A stretch of 64,000 nucleotides of DNA from Teichococcus aestuarii (GTDB lineage Bacteria > Pseudomonadota > Alphaproteobacteria > Acetobacterales > Acetobacteraceae), in assembly GCF_003116135.1 (NCBI RefSeq), contig NZ_PDOA01000006.1:1-64000 (forward strand). Reading direction: 5' to 3'. Within the stretch, counting starts at the first letter, position 1. Each line of letters starts with the position of its first letter. The position numbers and the translations under genes are program-made. Below are positions 51,073-60,224 of this stretch, piece after piece. The notes beneath the pieces are model-generated. The model was not told the origin of the DNA, did no database searches, and saw only the letters and a program-made list of their open reading frames with translations.

Positions 51073-51740
51073 CGCCCGCGGAGGCGCTGGCCTCCCGCCG
51101 CAGCGTGCGGGGCTTCCTGCCCTGCCCGGTGCCGCGCGAGACGGTGGAGCGCATCCTGACCCTCGCGGCGCGCGCGCCGAGCGGCAGCAACATCCAGCCC
51201 TGGAAGCTGCATGTGCTGGCGGGCGCCAGCCTCGCCCGCGTCACCGCCGCGCTGCGCGCGGCGCACGAGGCGGAGGAGCCGAGCCGGCGGGACTATGAAT
51301 ACTACCCGACGAAATGGCGCTCCCCCTATGTGGAGCGCCGCCGCCAGCTCGGCTGGCAGCTCTACGGCCTGACCGGCGTGCAGAAAGGCGACCGCGCCGC
51401 CGGCAAGCGGCAGGAGGGCCGCAACTACGACTTCTTCGGCGCGCCGGTCGGCCTCGTCTTCACCATCGACGACGATCTGGAGAAGGGGAGCTGGCTGGAT
51501 TACGGCATGTTCCTGCAATCCATCATGGTGGCGGCGCGGGGGGAGGGGCTGGACACCTGCCCGCAGGCCGCCATCGCCAACTACCCCGACATCCTGCGGC
51601 GCGAGCTGGGCATCCCGGCGAGCGAGGTTGTGCTCTGCGGCATGGCGCTGGGTTGGGCGGACCCGGAGGAGCCGGCCAACCGCCTCGCCTCGGAGCGCGA
51701 GAAGCTGGCCGTCTTCACCACCTTCCACGACCCCGGCTGA
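51069..51740 (+). CDS. Nitroreductase-family flavoprotein
   Basis: The 223-residue FMN protein begins ASRRSVRGFLPCPVP, then RAPSGSNIQPWKLHVL, the phosphate-binding block, and ends with GMALGWADPEEPANRL. The family includes nitroreductases, enoate reductases and iodotyrosine deiodinase-like proteins. Its place behind DUF35 and thiolase suggests a reductive step in the CoA pathway. The stop is five bases from the convergent MFS gene. Confidence 0.85.
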   Translation: MTPAEALASRRSVRGFLPCPVPRETVERILTLAARAPSGSNIQPWKLHVLAGASLARVTAALRAAHEAEEPSRRDYEYYPTKWRSPYVERRRQLGWQLYGLTGVQKGDRAAGKRQEGRNYDFFGAPVGLVFTIDDDLEKGSWLDYGMFLQSIMVAARGEGLDTCPQAAIANYPDILRRELGIPASEVVLCGMALGWADPEEPANRLASEREKLAVFTTFHDPG

Positions 51741-51744
51741 GGCT

Positions 51745-52995
51745 TCAGCCGGCGGCCCGCGCCAGGCGCCCGCCCGTGGCGTTGTGGCGCGTGGCCAGCC
51801 ACAGCAGCCAGCCGATGACGGTGATGTTCAGCAGGTTCCAGGCCAGCCCATGCACGAAGGCGGCGTGGTAGCCGCCGCTCCAGTCGAAGATGCGGCCCGC
51901 CAGCCAGCCGCCCAGCGCCATGCCGAGCAGCGTCGCCATCAGCGTCTTGCCGACGCGCTCGCCCGCCTCGGCGGCGGGGAAGTGCTCGCGCACCACGATG
52001 GCGTAGCTCGGCACCAGCCCACCCTGGAACAGGCCGAACAGCGCCGAGATGACGTAGAGCGAGAGCAGCCCGTCGAACAGCGCGTAGAGCACCAGCGCCA
52101 CGCCCTGCAGCACCGAGCCCAGCAGCAGCGTGCGCAGGCCGCCGATGCGGTCCGCCACCCAGCCGGAGGCGACGCGGCTGACGATGCCGCAGGCCAGCAT
52201 CAGCGCCAGCATCTGCGTCCCCCGCGCCACGCCGTAGCCGAGGTCGCCGCAATAGGCTACGATATGCACCTGCGGCGTGGCCATGGCGACGCAGCAGGCG
52301 ATGCCCGCCACCCAGAGCGACACCTGCAACGCCGCCGGCGAGAGCGGCAGCGTGCCGCCGGCAGGCCGGGCCACCGGCATGGCCGCGGGCGGGGGCGCCG
52401 TGCCGGCGGCGGGGCGCACCGCCGGCCGCCGCAGCGTCCATGCCAGCGGCACCAGCACCGCGACGCAGGTGAGGCCGATGACGAGATGCGCCACCCGCCA
52501 GCCCTGCGCCGCCATCATCTGCTGCATCACCGGCGGCCAGAAGGCGCCGGCCAGATAGTTGCCGGCGGCGCAGACGGCGATGGCGGTGGCCCGGTGCCGG
52601 TGGAACCAGTGCGAGACCTCCGCCATCAGCGGCCCGAAGCCGATCGAGCTGGCGGCGCCGATCAGCAGCCCCTGCGCGAGTGCGAACTGCCAGAGGTTCT
52701 GCGCCGCCGCCGCGCCGGCATAGCCCAGCCCGAGTGCGATTCCGGCCACCGCCAGCGGCCGCGCCAGGCCGAACCGGTCCACCGCGCGGCCGAAGGCCAC
52801 GCCGCCAAGCGCGAAGCCCACCATGGTGAGAGTGTAGGGAAGGGAGGCGGCGGCGCGGGAGATGCCGAACTCGGCCTCCACCGCCGGCAGCGCCACCACC
52901 ACCGACCACATGCCGACGCCGCCCACCGTGGCCGCCAGCGTGGCCAGCGCCAGCCGCAGCCAGGAGAGGCGGGAATCCGCCGTGATGTGAACCAT
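51745..52995 (-). CDS. MFS transporter
   Basis: The 416-residue protein has twelve membrane segments and the loop GRAVDRFGLARPLAV. The fold is of the oxalate/formate or monocarboxylate porter type. It starts at ATG 52995 (MVHITADS) with GGGAAG upstream; a longer form from 53013 is possible. It converges on the nitroreductase gene and may export or import the metabolite of the neighbouring CoA pathway, but the sequence does not show this. Confidence 0.82.
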   Translation of the reverse strand: MVHITADSRLSWLRLALATLAATVGGVGMWSVVVALPAVEAEFGISRAAASLPYTLTMVGFALGGVAFGRAVDRFGLARPLAVAGIALGLGYAGAAAAQNLWQFALAQGLLIGAASSIGFGPLMAEVSHWFHRHRATAIAVCAAGNYLAGAFWPPVMQQMMAAQGWRVAHLVIGLTCVAVLVPLAWTLRRPAVRPAAGTAPPPAAMPVARPAGGTLPLSPAALQVSLWVAGIACCVAMATPQVHIVAYCGDLGYGVARGTQMLALMLACGIVSRVASGWVADRIGGLRTLLLGSVLQGVALVLYALFDGLLSLYVISALFGLFQGGLVPSYAIVVREHFPAAEAGERVGKTLMATLLGMALGGWLAGRIFDWSGGYHAAFVHGLAWNLLNITVIGWLLWLATRHNATGGRLARAAG

Positions 52996-53047
52996 TCGCT
53001 TCCCGCCCCGCATTGCCCCCGCAGCCTCGGGGCGGGGCGGGCCAGCG

Positions 53048-53587
53048 TCAATCCCGGCTTGCCTTCCCCGGCAGCATGCCGGCCAGGCTGGAGGCGGCGC
53101 CATCCCCTTCCTCCCCGGGCGGGCGGCTGCCCAGCACGCTCAGCGTGCCATCGGTCTCCAGCACCACGGCCAGGGCCTGCTCCGGGCCCGGCACGCCCGC
53201 GGCGCGCAGGGCGGAGAGCACCTCGTCGCGCGTCACGCGCTGGGCGCGCAGGGCGGCGTCGAGGAAGCGGCCCTTGTGCAGCAGGAGGCTCGGCTCGGAT
53301 TTCACCAGCGCATCGAAGCGGGTGGAGCGCACCGAGAGCCAGGCCACGGCATATTGCAGCCCGGCCAGCAATGCGAAGGCGAGCACCCCCTCGGCCAGGG
53401 CCACGGAGTTGTTGAGCAGCACGGTGGCCAGGGTGGAGCCGAGCGCGACGGTGACGATCAGGTCGAAGGCGTTGAGCTTGGCCAGGGTCCGCTTGCCGGA
53501 GAGGCGCAGCAGGAACACCAGCGCGGCATAGGCCAGGGTGCCCACCACCAGCACCCGCAGCAGCCCGAACCAGGACTCGAAGAACAT
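53048..53587 (-). CDS. YetF-like membrane protein (DUF421)
   Basis: The 179-residue protein has three N-terminal membrane segments and a soluble C-terminal domain. The block LRLSGKRTLAKLNAFDLIV followed by TVALGSTLATVLL is the DUF421/YetF signature. The C-terminal 100 residues form the YetF alpha/beta domain, with LLLHKGRFLDAALR. The function is unknown. It lies on one strand with the MFS and PRC-barrel genes. Confidence 0.87.
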   Translation of the reverse strand: MFFESWFGLLRVLVVGTLAYAALVFLLRLSGKRTLAKLNAFDLIVTVALGSTLATVLLNNSVALAEGVLAFALLAGLQYAVAWLSVRSTRFDALVKSEPSLLLHKGRFLDAALRAQRVTRDEVLSALRAAGVPGPEQALAVVLETDGTLSVLGSRPPGEEGDGAASSLAGMLPGKASRD

Positions 53588-53661
53588 GCACGGCCTTTCA
53601 TGAGGAAGGGCGGAGGGATGGCACCCTCCGCCCCGGCATTAGCTTTCGGCTCGCGGCGGGC

Positions 53662-54750
53662 TCAGCCGCCCCGGCTCTGCTGCCAGAACCTGTCGATCTC
53701 CTGGCGCCGCTGCTGGCCCGCCCCGCCATCGGCGAAGCTGTCCGGATCGACGGACGGCGCCTTCTCCAGCTGCGCCTCGCTCATCGGCAGCACGAAGGAA
53801 TCCATCTGCGGCGTGGCGCGCAGCCGTGCCCAGGGCACCGCGATGTAGTCCTCCCCAAGGCCGAGGAAGCCGCCGCGCGAGAGGATCACATAGCCGATCC
53901 CGCCCGTGCCGGGGTTGAGGACGACATCCTCGACGCTGCCCAGGCTCTCGTCCTGCGGGTTGCGGACATCGGTGCCGGTGATGGTATCGGCGCGGAAGTT
54001 CCGCCGCATCTCCGTCACGGGCTGGGCCGCGGCCAGCTGCTGCTGGCGGTAGGAGACCATCTGCCCAGGCTCGACGCCCGCCTCGCGGAGCTGGCCGGCA
54101 TATTCGCCGTAGACGCTGCGCACCTGGCCCAGCACGGTCTGGCAGGCCTGCTCCTCGCCACGCTGCGCCAGCACGGCGGCGGCACGGTAGAGCGTGCCCA
54201 GCTCCTGCGCCGGCGGGGTGTTCCAGTTGAGGCCGCCCCAGGGGGCGGTGCCGCCGCTGGCCATGGCGGCGCGGTTGGCGCTGCCATCCGCCGCGCCTGC
54301 CGTGCCGCGCGCGGCCGGGCTGCCGGTGCCGGGGTTGGCGCCGCCGGCCGCCGGCGTGCCGCCCTGGCGGGCCGCCTGCATGTCGGCGGGCGCGCCGCGC
54401 GAGCCATCCACCCGCAAGGCAGCCGTGTTGTTCCAGCCATAGCCCTGGCGATAGCCGGTCAGCCAGTAGCCTTCCTTCTCCACCCTGCCGCGGAAGGCGG
54501 TAAGGTCCTGCCGGCATTGCTGCGCCACCTGGCGGCCCTGCATCGCCTGGTCCTGGCCTGCCTTGCCCTGGACCGGCTTGCCCTGGACTGGGTTGCCCTG
54601 GCTCGTCTTGCCCTGGGCGCTCTGTCCCGACGAAGCCTGGCTCTGGCCGGTCTTCTCGCCAGCGGAGCTGGCGGGCTGGGCGCTGGCCAGCCAGGGGGCC
54701 AGGCAGGCCACCGCCAGAACAGAACCGGACAGCAGAGTTTTCGTGGCCAT
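53662..54750 (-). CDS. Secreted PRC-barrel domain protein
   Basis: The 362-residue protein has a cleavable signal (MATKTLLSGSVLAVACLAPWL to ASAQP). A Gln/Lys/Gly-rich repeat region follows (about 30-68), then a helical middle part with DLTAFRGRVEKEGYWL, and a C-terminal PRC barrel (about 255-330) with DVRNPQDESLGSVEDVVLN and GYVILSRGGFLGLGEDY. PRC barrels are small protein or RNA interaction modules; periplasmic ones in alphaproteobacteria are stress-linked. ATG 54750 was chosen as the start of the signal. Confidence 0.82.
   Translation of the reverse strand: MATKTLLSGSVLAVACLAPWLASAQPASSAGEKTGQSQASSGQSAQGKTSQGNPVQGKPVQGKAGQDQAMQGRQVAQQCRQDLTAFRGRVEKEGYWLTGYRQGYGWNNTAALRVDGSRGAPADMQAARQGGTPAAGGANPGTGSPAARGTAGAADGSANRAAMASGGTAPWGGLNWNTPPAQELGTLYRAAAVLAQRGEEQACQTVLGQVRSVYGEYAGQLREAGVEPGQMVSYRQQQLAAAQPVTEMRRNFRADTITGTDVRNPQDESLGSVEDVVLNPGTGGIGYVILSRGGFLGLGEDYIAVPWARLRATPQMDSFVLPMSEAQLEKAPSVDPDSFADGGAGQQRRQEIDRFWQQSRGG
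54547..54621 (-). repeat. 15-base tandem repeats in the PRC-barrel gene
   Basis: Five units of 15 bases with the core CTTGCCCTGG run from 54547 to 54621 and encode a degenerate Gln-Gly-Lys-x-x pentapeptide. The period is a multiple of three, so copy-number change would not break the frame. Confidence 0.65.
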
Positions 54751-54916
54751 GTGCGTCTCCCTTGTGCGTGTCGCTGCACCCTCGGGTGCGGGGGAGGCGT
54801 CCGCGGTCGCGTCCACCTGAGCGAGAGACAACCAGGCGAGGCGCACCGGGTTCGGCAATTGGGGCCAAAAAAAGGCAGAAGAGCCCCATTCCGCCCAAAT
54901 CAGGCCCAGCCGCTTC

Positions 54917-55867
54917 TCAGAAGCCCAGCAGCGGCGCCACCATGCGGGAGAGGTGCGCGATGCGGGGGCCGAGCTCCTTTTCCAGCCGCGCCTGGTCCAG
55001 CATGTAGCCGGGCGCGCCGATGTTCATGGCCATGATGGTGGTGCCGTCCAGCGAGACCAGCGGCGCGCCGGCGGTGCGCACATCCGGCTGCCACTCGCCA
55101 TCGACGATGCAGAAGCCGCGCGCCTGCACCTGGGCGATGCCGTCCAGCACGCGCGGCTTCAGCTCGGCCCAGGCGGCGCCATAGCGGCGGGCGAGGCGCT
55201 CCAGCAGGTAGTCCCGCTCCGTCTCGCCCAGCGCCGCCAGGAAGGCGCGGCCCAGCGCGCTGCGTGCCATCTCCACCCGGCTGCCGATGCCGAGCCGCAG
55301 CGTGGCCAGCGCGCTGGAGGCGGTGTTCTCCACATAGATCATCGAGAGCCGGTCGCGGCTGGCGAGGCCGACGGCGGTGCCGGTCTCCTGCGCCAGCTGC
55401 CGCATGTGGTCATGCGCCGCCTGCCGCACGCGCAGATTGGCCAGCACCGGATAGCCCAGCGCCAGCAGCGCCGGCGCCGGCTCGTAGCGCCCCTGCTTGT
55501 GCAGCACGCGCAGGTAGCCAAGCTCGGCCAGGGTATAGGTGAGGCGGGAGACGGTGGGCTTGGGCAGCCCGGTGAGCGCCGCGATCTCCCCCACGCCCAA
55601 TGGGCCGCGCCCCGGCTCGAAGGCGCGCAGCACTTCCATGCCGCGCGCCAGCGCCCAGACGAAGCGGCGGTCGCTGGCATAGTCGGCGCTGACATCCTCC
55701 TGGTCATAGACCAGCCGCACGGCGGAACGGGAGGCGGCCAGGACGACCGGCGCCTTGGCAGCGGGCGCCTTGGCAGCGGGCGCCTTGGTGGCGGGTGCCT
55801 CGGCAGAGGGCGCCCCGGCCGGGGCGGGGCTCCGCCGGGGGCGGCTGGCGGAAGGCTTGGGCGGCAC
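54917..55867 (-). CDS. IclR-family regulator with repetitive N-terminus
   Basis: The protein has the IclR HTH (IAALTGLPKPTVSRLTYTL) and an effector domain with MARSALGRAFLAAL. The HTH is preceded by about 80 residues with Ala/Pro/Lys repeats (APATKAPAAKAP...). GTG 55867 was chosen because AGGAG lies eight bases before it. It is divergent from the nitronate monooxygenase-like gene. The shared 18-base motif in the space between them suggests that it controls itself, this operon and the acyl-CoA dehydrogenase operon at 41073. Confidence 0.83.
   Translation of the reverse strand: MPPKPSASRPRRSPAPAGAPSAEAPATKAPAAKAPAAKAPVVLAASRSAVRLVYDQEDVSADYASDRRFVWALARGMEVLRAFEPGRGPLGVGEIAALTGLPKPTVSRLTYTLAELGYLRVLHKQGRYEPAPALLALGYPVLANLRVRQAAHDHMRQLAQETGTAVGLASRDRLSMIYVENTASSALATLRLGIGSRVEMARSALGRAFLAALGETERDYLLERLARRYGAAWAELKPRVLDGIAQVQARGFCIVDGEWQPDVRTAGAPLVSLDGTTIMAMNIGAPGYMLDQARLEKELGPRIAHLSRMVAPLLGF
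55751..55825 (-). repeat. 15-base tandem repeats in the IclR gene
   Basis: Five 15-base units with the core GCGCCTTGGCAGCGG lie at 55751-55825; the first two are identical, the last is degenerate. They encode the Ala-Pro-Ala-Thr/Ala-Lys pentapeptide linker before the HTH. Like those in the PRC-barrel gene they keep the frame. Confidence 0.65.
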
Positions 55868-55941
55868 GCGGGTCACTCCTCGGCTCGGGCGGCCGTTCTT
55901 CCATAGCACGGCCCTGCCTCTGCAACATGGCGTCAACGTTT

Positions 55942-55959
55942 CGCTTGGCAAGACGAATG
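55942..55959 (+). promoter_or_regulatory. Shared 18-base motif, copy B (between iclR and the monooxygenase gene)
   Basis: CGCTTGGCAAGACGAATG, with TTT before it, matches copy A at 40950-40967 at 16 of 18 bases. It lies in the 180-base region between divergent starts 55867 and 56048. TTCG...CGAA arms give it a dyad character, as in IclR-family boxes. Confidence 0.5.
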
Positions 55960-56047
55960 CGTCGCCCTACGGTCCCCGGCAACGAAAACGCGGCGGCGGC
56001 TGGGGATCTGCGCGGTTCCGCCCCCGCCTTGCGGAGGAGACCGATCC

Positions 56048-56989
56048 ATGCCCCTTCCCGCCGCCTTCGAGGGCCGCCTGGCCCTGCCGGCCGTGGCCGC
56101 GCCGATGTTCCTGGTCTCCGGCCCGGACATGGTGGTGGAGACCTGCCGCGCCGGCGTCGTCGGCACCTTCCCCTCGCTGAACCAGCGCAGCAACGAGGGA
56201 TACGCCGCCTGGCTGGAGGAGATCGGGGAGCGGCTGGCGCAGGCGCCGGGTGCTGCGCCTTATGGCGTCAACCTCATCGTCCACCGCAGCAACAAGCGGC
56301 TGGAGGCGGATCTCCGGACCACCGTGGCGCACAAGGTGCCGCTGGTCATCACTTCGCTCGGCGCGGTGGCCGAGGTGGTGCGGGCGGTGCACGGCTATGG
56401 CGGGCTGGTGTTCCACGACGTCATCAACACCCGCCACGCCGAGAAGGCGATCGAGGCGGGGGTGGACGGGCTGATCGCCGTCTGCAACGGCGCCGGCGGC
56501 CATGCCGGCACGCTGAACCCCTTCGCCTTCCTGTCCGAGTTGCGCGGCATGTTCGACGGCACGCTGCTGCTGGGGGGTGCCATCAACACGGGGCGGCAGG
56601 TGGCGGCGGCGCGGCTGATGGGGGCGGACCTCGCCTATATCGGCACCCGCTTCGTGGCCACGCAGGAGAGCATGGCGCCGGCCGAGTACCGCCGCATGAT
56701 CCTCGAGGCGCGGGCGAAGGACATCCTCTACACCGCCGCCATCAGCGGGGTGAAGGCGAACTTCCTGCGCGCCAGCATCGCCGCCGCCGGGCTGGACCCG
56801 GATGCGCTGGACGAGGCCACGCCGCTCAACGTCTCCGACCATGAGAGCCGGCCCTGGAAGAACATCTGGTCGGCCGGCCACGGTGTCGGCGGCATCGAGG
56901 ACGTGCCCGGCGTCGCCGCCCTCTGCCAGCGCCTGGCCGCCGAGTACCGCGCCGTGGCCCCGGCCGGGTTCGCCATGGCCGCCGAGTAA
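56048..56989 (+). CDS. Nitronate monooxygenase-like FMN oxidoreductase
   Basis: The 313-residue TIM-barrel flavoprotein is of the 2-nitropropane dioxygenase/enoyl-ACP reductase II (FabK) family. Visible blocks: LPAVAAPMFLVSGPDMV, GVDGLIAVCNGAGGHAGTL (FMN phosphate and catalytic His), LLLGGAINTGRQVAAA and GADLAYIGTRF. ATG 56048 lies 13 bases after GGAGG (56033-56037). It heads an operon with a Bug and a racemase-type gene; relatives in such operons may reduce enoyl-CoA rather than oxidise nitronates. Confidence 0.85.
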   Translation: MPLPAAFEGRLALPAVAAPMFLVSGPDMVVETCRAGVVGTFPSLNQRSNEGYAAWLEEIGERLAQAPGAAPYGVNLIVHRSNKRLEADLRTTVAHKVPLVITSLGAVAEVVRAVHGYGGLVFHDVINTRHAEKAIEAGVDGLIAVCNGAGGHAGTLNPFAFLSELRGMFDGTLLLGGAINTGRQVAAARLMGADLAYIGTRFVATQESMAPAEYRRMILEARAKDILYTAAISGVKANFLRASIAAAGLDPDALDEATPLNVSDHESRPWKNIWSAGHGVGGIEDVPGVAALCQRLAAEYRAVAPAGFAMAAE

Positions 56990-57063
56990 AAGCCCCCATC
57001 CCGGGCCGGACGGGGCCGCGCAAGAGCCCCGCCGCCCCTCCGCCGTTCCAGGGAGGAACATCC

Positions 57064-58044
57064 ATGCCCATCGCTCCGCCCACCCTGCCGCGCCGTGCCC
57101 TGCCGGGCCTGGCGGCGGGGCTCGCCCTGCCGCGCCTGGCCCGCGCCGAGGCCGGCTTCCCGAGCCGCCCCGTCAGCATCCTGGTGCCCTTCACCGCCGG
57201 CGGCACCACCGACCAGCAGATGCGCGCCCTGGCCGAGGGCGCCGCGCGCCGGCTGGGCCAGCCGGTGATCATCGAGAACCGCCCGGGCGGCGGCGGTACG
57301 CTGGGCGTCGCCGCCACGGCCAAGGCACGGCCGGATGGCCATACCCTGGCGCAGATGATCACCCCCGCCATGCGGCTGGCCATGCTGCAGCCCATGTCCT
57401 ACGACGTGCTGCGGGATTTCTCGCCGGTCATCCACCTCACCGGCTATTTCTTCGGCCTCGCCGTGCGCGCCGATGCGCCCTGGGAGAGCTGGCGGGACTT
57501 CGTCCAGGCGGCGCGGTCGAGGCCGGGGCAGCTCAGCGTCGGCAACAGCGGCGCCAATGGCACGCTGCATCTGGGCATGCTGGAGCTGGGGCTGCGCGAG
57601 GATGTGCAGTTCAACCACGTGCCCTTCCGCGGCGAGGCGGACACCATCCCGGCGCTGCTCGGCGGGCATGTCGATGCCGTGGCGAACAGCGCCGGCCTCG
57701 GTGAGCTGGTGGACAATGGCAAGGCGCGCTGGCTGAACGTCTGGACCGCGCAGCGCTCCCGCCGCTGGCCGGATGTGCCGACGCTGGTGGAGCTGGGCTA
57801 TGACGGCATGGTCATCACCTCGCCCTACGGGCTGGTGGGGCCGGCGGGGATGCAGCCGGCGGTGGTCGGCCGGCTGCACGACGCCTTCCGCGCGGCGATG
57901 GACGACCCGGCGCACCGCGCCGTGCTGCAGAAGGCGGACATGGTGGCGGAGTATCTGGGGCCGGACGAGTATGCCGCCGCCCTGCGCGCCCAGGTGGAGC
58001 GCGAGCGCGCCCTGCTGCGCCGCCTGAAGCTGCTCGCCGCGTGA
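57064..58044 (+). CDS. Bug/TctC-type solute-binding protein (copy 7)
   Basis: The 326-residue protein has a signal segment and the Bug blocks [31 protein letters not shown] and [14 protein letters not shown]. It is close to copy 5 in the block [16 protein letters not shown]. Ribosome site AGGGAGGA precedes it. The next gene starts inside its stop codon (GTGA). Confidence 0.86.
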   Translation: MPIAPPTLPRRALPGLAAGLALPRLARAEAGFPSRPVSILVPFTAGGTTDQQMRALAEGAARRLGQPVIIENRPGGGGTLGVAATAKARPDGHTLAQMITPAMRLAMLQPMSYDVLRDFSPVIHLTGYFFGLAVRADAPWESWRDFVQAARSRPGQLSVGNSGANGTLHLGMLELGLREDVQFNHVPFRGEADTIPALLGGHVDAVANSAGLGELVDNGKARWLNVWTAQRSRRWPDVPTLVELGYDGMVITSPYGLVGPAGMQPAVVGRLHDAFRAAMDDPAHRAVLQKADMVAEYLGPDEYAAALRAQVERERALLRRLKLLAA

Positions 58045-59186
58045 GCGGGGCGGGTGAGGGGGGGCCGCTGGCCGGCCTCCGCGTGGTGGAGATGGCGGGC
58101 ATCGGCCCCGCGCCGCTGGCGGCGATGCTGCTGGCCGGGCTCGGCGCCGAGGTGGTGCGGCTGGACCGCCCCGCCGCCCCCGGCCGCGCCATGCCGATGG
58201 CGGCGCGGCACGATGTGGTGGGGCGCGGCCGCCGCGCCGTGGCGCTGGACCTGAAATCCCCGGGCGGGGTGGCGCAGGCGCTGGAGCTCGCCGCCGCGGC
58301 GGATGTGCTGATCGAGGGCTTCCGCCCCGGCGTGATGGAGCGTCTGGGGCTGGGGCCGGAGCCCTGCCTCGCCCGCAACCCGCGCCTCGTCTACGGGCGG
58401 ATGACGGGCTGGGGGCAGGACGGGCCGCTGGCACAGAGCGCCGGGCACGACATCAACTATCTCGGCCTCACCGGCGTGCTGCACGCCATCGGCCGCGCGG
58501 GAGAGCGCCCGGTGCCGCCGCTCAACATGGTGGCGGACTATGGCGGCGGCACGATGATGCTGCTCTTCGGCCTGCTCGCGGCGCTGTGGGAGAGGGAGCG
58601 CTCGGGCCGTGGCCAGGTGGTCGATGCCGCGATGACCGACGGCGTGGCGGCGCTCTCCGCCTTCTTCCACGGGCTCCGCGCCGCCGGCCACTGGTCGCTG
58701 GAGCGCGGGGCCAACCTGCTCGATGGCGGCGCCCCCTTCTACGACACCTACGAGACGGCGGATGGCCGCTTCCTGGCGGTCGGCTGCCTGGAGCCCGCCT
58801 TCTTCGCCGAGATGGCGCGGCGCCTCGGGCTCGATGCGCGCTTCATCGCCGGCCAGCGCGACCGCGCCCTCTGGCCGGAGATGCGCGCCCAGATGGCCCG
58901 CCTCTTCCGCACCCGCGGCCGCGACGATTGGGAGGCCGCCTTCGCCGGCAGCGATGCCTGCGTGACGCCGGTGCTGGACTGGGACGAGGCGCCCGCGCAC
59001 CCGCACAACGCGGCGCGCGGCAGCTTCATCGAGGCGGACGGCGTCGCCGCCCCGGCCCCGGCGCCGCGCTTCTCCCGCACCCCCGGCGCCCCGCCGGCGG
59101 AGACGGCACCCGCCACGGTGGCCGATGTGCTGCGCGGCTGGGGCGCGGGGAGGGGCGGCCTCAGCCGCGGCGCAGCCGGCGCATGA
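58041..59186 (+). CDS. CoA-transferase family III protein, alpha-methylacyl-CoA racemase type
   Basis: The 381-residue protein is of the CaiB/BaiF/racemase family. Racemase hallmarks are [42 protein letters not shown] (H136 and D137) and ADYGGGTMM (D166), the residues used for base and acid in alpha-methylacyl-CoA racemase. A true CoA transferase would have the catalytic Asp at another place (GVxx motif). The start is a GTG that overlaps the Bug stop. It probably epimerises 2-methyl branched acyl-CoA. Its last 26 bases overlap the convergent lysR. Confidence 0.84.
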   Translation: MSGAGEGGPLAGLRVVEMAGIGPAPLAAMLLAGLGAEVVRLDRPAAPGRAMPMAARHDVVGRGRRAVALDLKSPGGVAQALELAAAADVLIEGFRPGVMERLGLGPEPCLARNPRLVYGRMTGWGQDGPLAQSAGHDINYLGLTGVLHAIGRAGERPVPPLNMVADYGGGTMMLLFGLLAALWERERSGRGQVVDAAMTDGVAALSAFFHGLRAAGHWSLERGANLLDGGAPFYDTYETADGRFLAVGCLEPAFFAEMARRLGLDARFIAGQRDRALWPEMRAQMARLFRTRGRDDWEAAFAGSDACVTPVLDWDEAPAHPHNAARGSFIEADGVAAPAPAPRFSRTPGAPPAETAPATVADVLRGWGAGRGGLSRGAAGA

Positions 59187-60084
59187 GCTGTTCCGCCTGC
59201 CGCTGCGCCACCTCGGAGACCAGGCCAGCGAAGACCTGCGCCGTCTCCGAGCGGGCCTGCCAGGCCGGGTAGAACAGCCCGTAGGGCAGCGGCACGGCCG
59301 GCCGGAAGCGCCGCATGACGAGCTGCGGCGCGGCCGCCGAGAGCGCCACGAAGGGGTCGGCCAGCGCTAGGCCGAGGCCCTGCGCCGCCATCTGGCACAC
59401 CACCACGCCATTGGCGGCCTCGAAGCGGTAGCGCGGCATCAGGCCCGCCTGCCGGCAATGCTGCTCCAGCCGCTGCCGCAGCAGCGAGCGCGCATGGGTG
59501 GCGATGAGGTCGTGCTCCACCAGGGCCGGCAACTCCACCTGCCGGCGCGCGGCGAGGGGGTGGTCGCGCCGCATCACCACCACCGCCTCCACCTCGCAGA
59601 GCGGCTCCACCCGCAGGCCGGGGTGCTGCAGGGGCGGCACCGTCACGCCCAGGTCGAAATGCTCCTGGCCCACCACCGCCTCGGCATCCAGCCGCACGCG
59701 GGTGTCGATGCTGGCGGTGAAGTCCGGCGCGCGGCGGGCCATCTCGGCCAGCGCCTCGCCGAGCAGGGCATTGGCCATCTGCGGCGCGGTGAGGATGCGC
59801 AGGTGGCTGTCCCGCTGCCCGCCGCGGATCTGCCCCGCGAGCTGCGCCAGCCCGTCATGCCCGGCCAGCACGCGCTCCGCCTGCTGGTAGAAGCGCCGCC
59901 CCTCCGGCGTCAGGGAGAGGCGCTGCCGCTCCCGCGTGAACAGGGCGAAGCCGAGGGACTGCTCCAGCCCCGCCAGCAGCCGCCCCACCTGCGGCTGGGT
60001 GCGCCCGAGCCGCGCCGCCGCCTGGCTGACCGAGCCGCATTCGACGAAGGCCCGCAGCGCCTCCAGCGCGCTGATCTTGAGCAT
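59161..60084 (-). CDS. LysR-type regulator
   Basis: The 307-residue protein has the [23 protein letters not shown] and a standard effector domain. It is divergent from the CocE-type hydrolase gene and overlaps the racemase gene tail-to-tail by 26 bases. It is the likely regulator of the downstream hydrolase/ABC-binding-protein unit. Confidence 0.86.
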   Translation of the reverse strand: MLKISALEALRAFVECGSVSQAAARLGRTQPQVGRLLAGLEQSLGFALFTRERQRLSLTPEGRRFYQQAERVLAGHDGLAQLAGQIRGGQRDSHLRILTAPQMANALLGEALAEMARRAPDFTASIDTRVRLDAEAVVGQEHFDLGVTVPPLQHPGLRVEPLCEVEAVVVMRRDHPLAARRQVELPALVEHDLIATHARSLLRQRLEQHCRQAGLMPRYRFEAANGVVVCQMAAQGLGLALADPFVALSAAAPQLVMRRFRPAVPLPYGLFYPAWQARSETAQVFAGLVSEVAQRQAEQLMRRLRRG

Positions 60085-60224
60085 GCGGCCTCCTCATCCT
60101 GTGCGGAAAGCGCATGATCTGCACCGGATAATGCATTTGACGCAAGGACGGCCCTGGCCGAACCCTGACGGAATGATGACAGATGCCGCCCCCCGTACCG
60201 GCCGCCCAGGAGGCCCGAAGCGCC

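Noticed and set aside
54547-55825. CRISPR array or additional iterons
   Set aside because: The 15-base repeats are contiguous, without spacers, and code in frame within two proteins.
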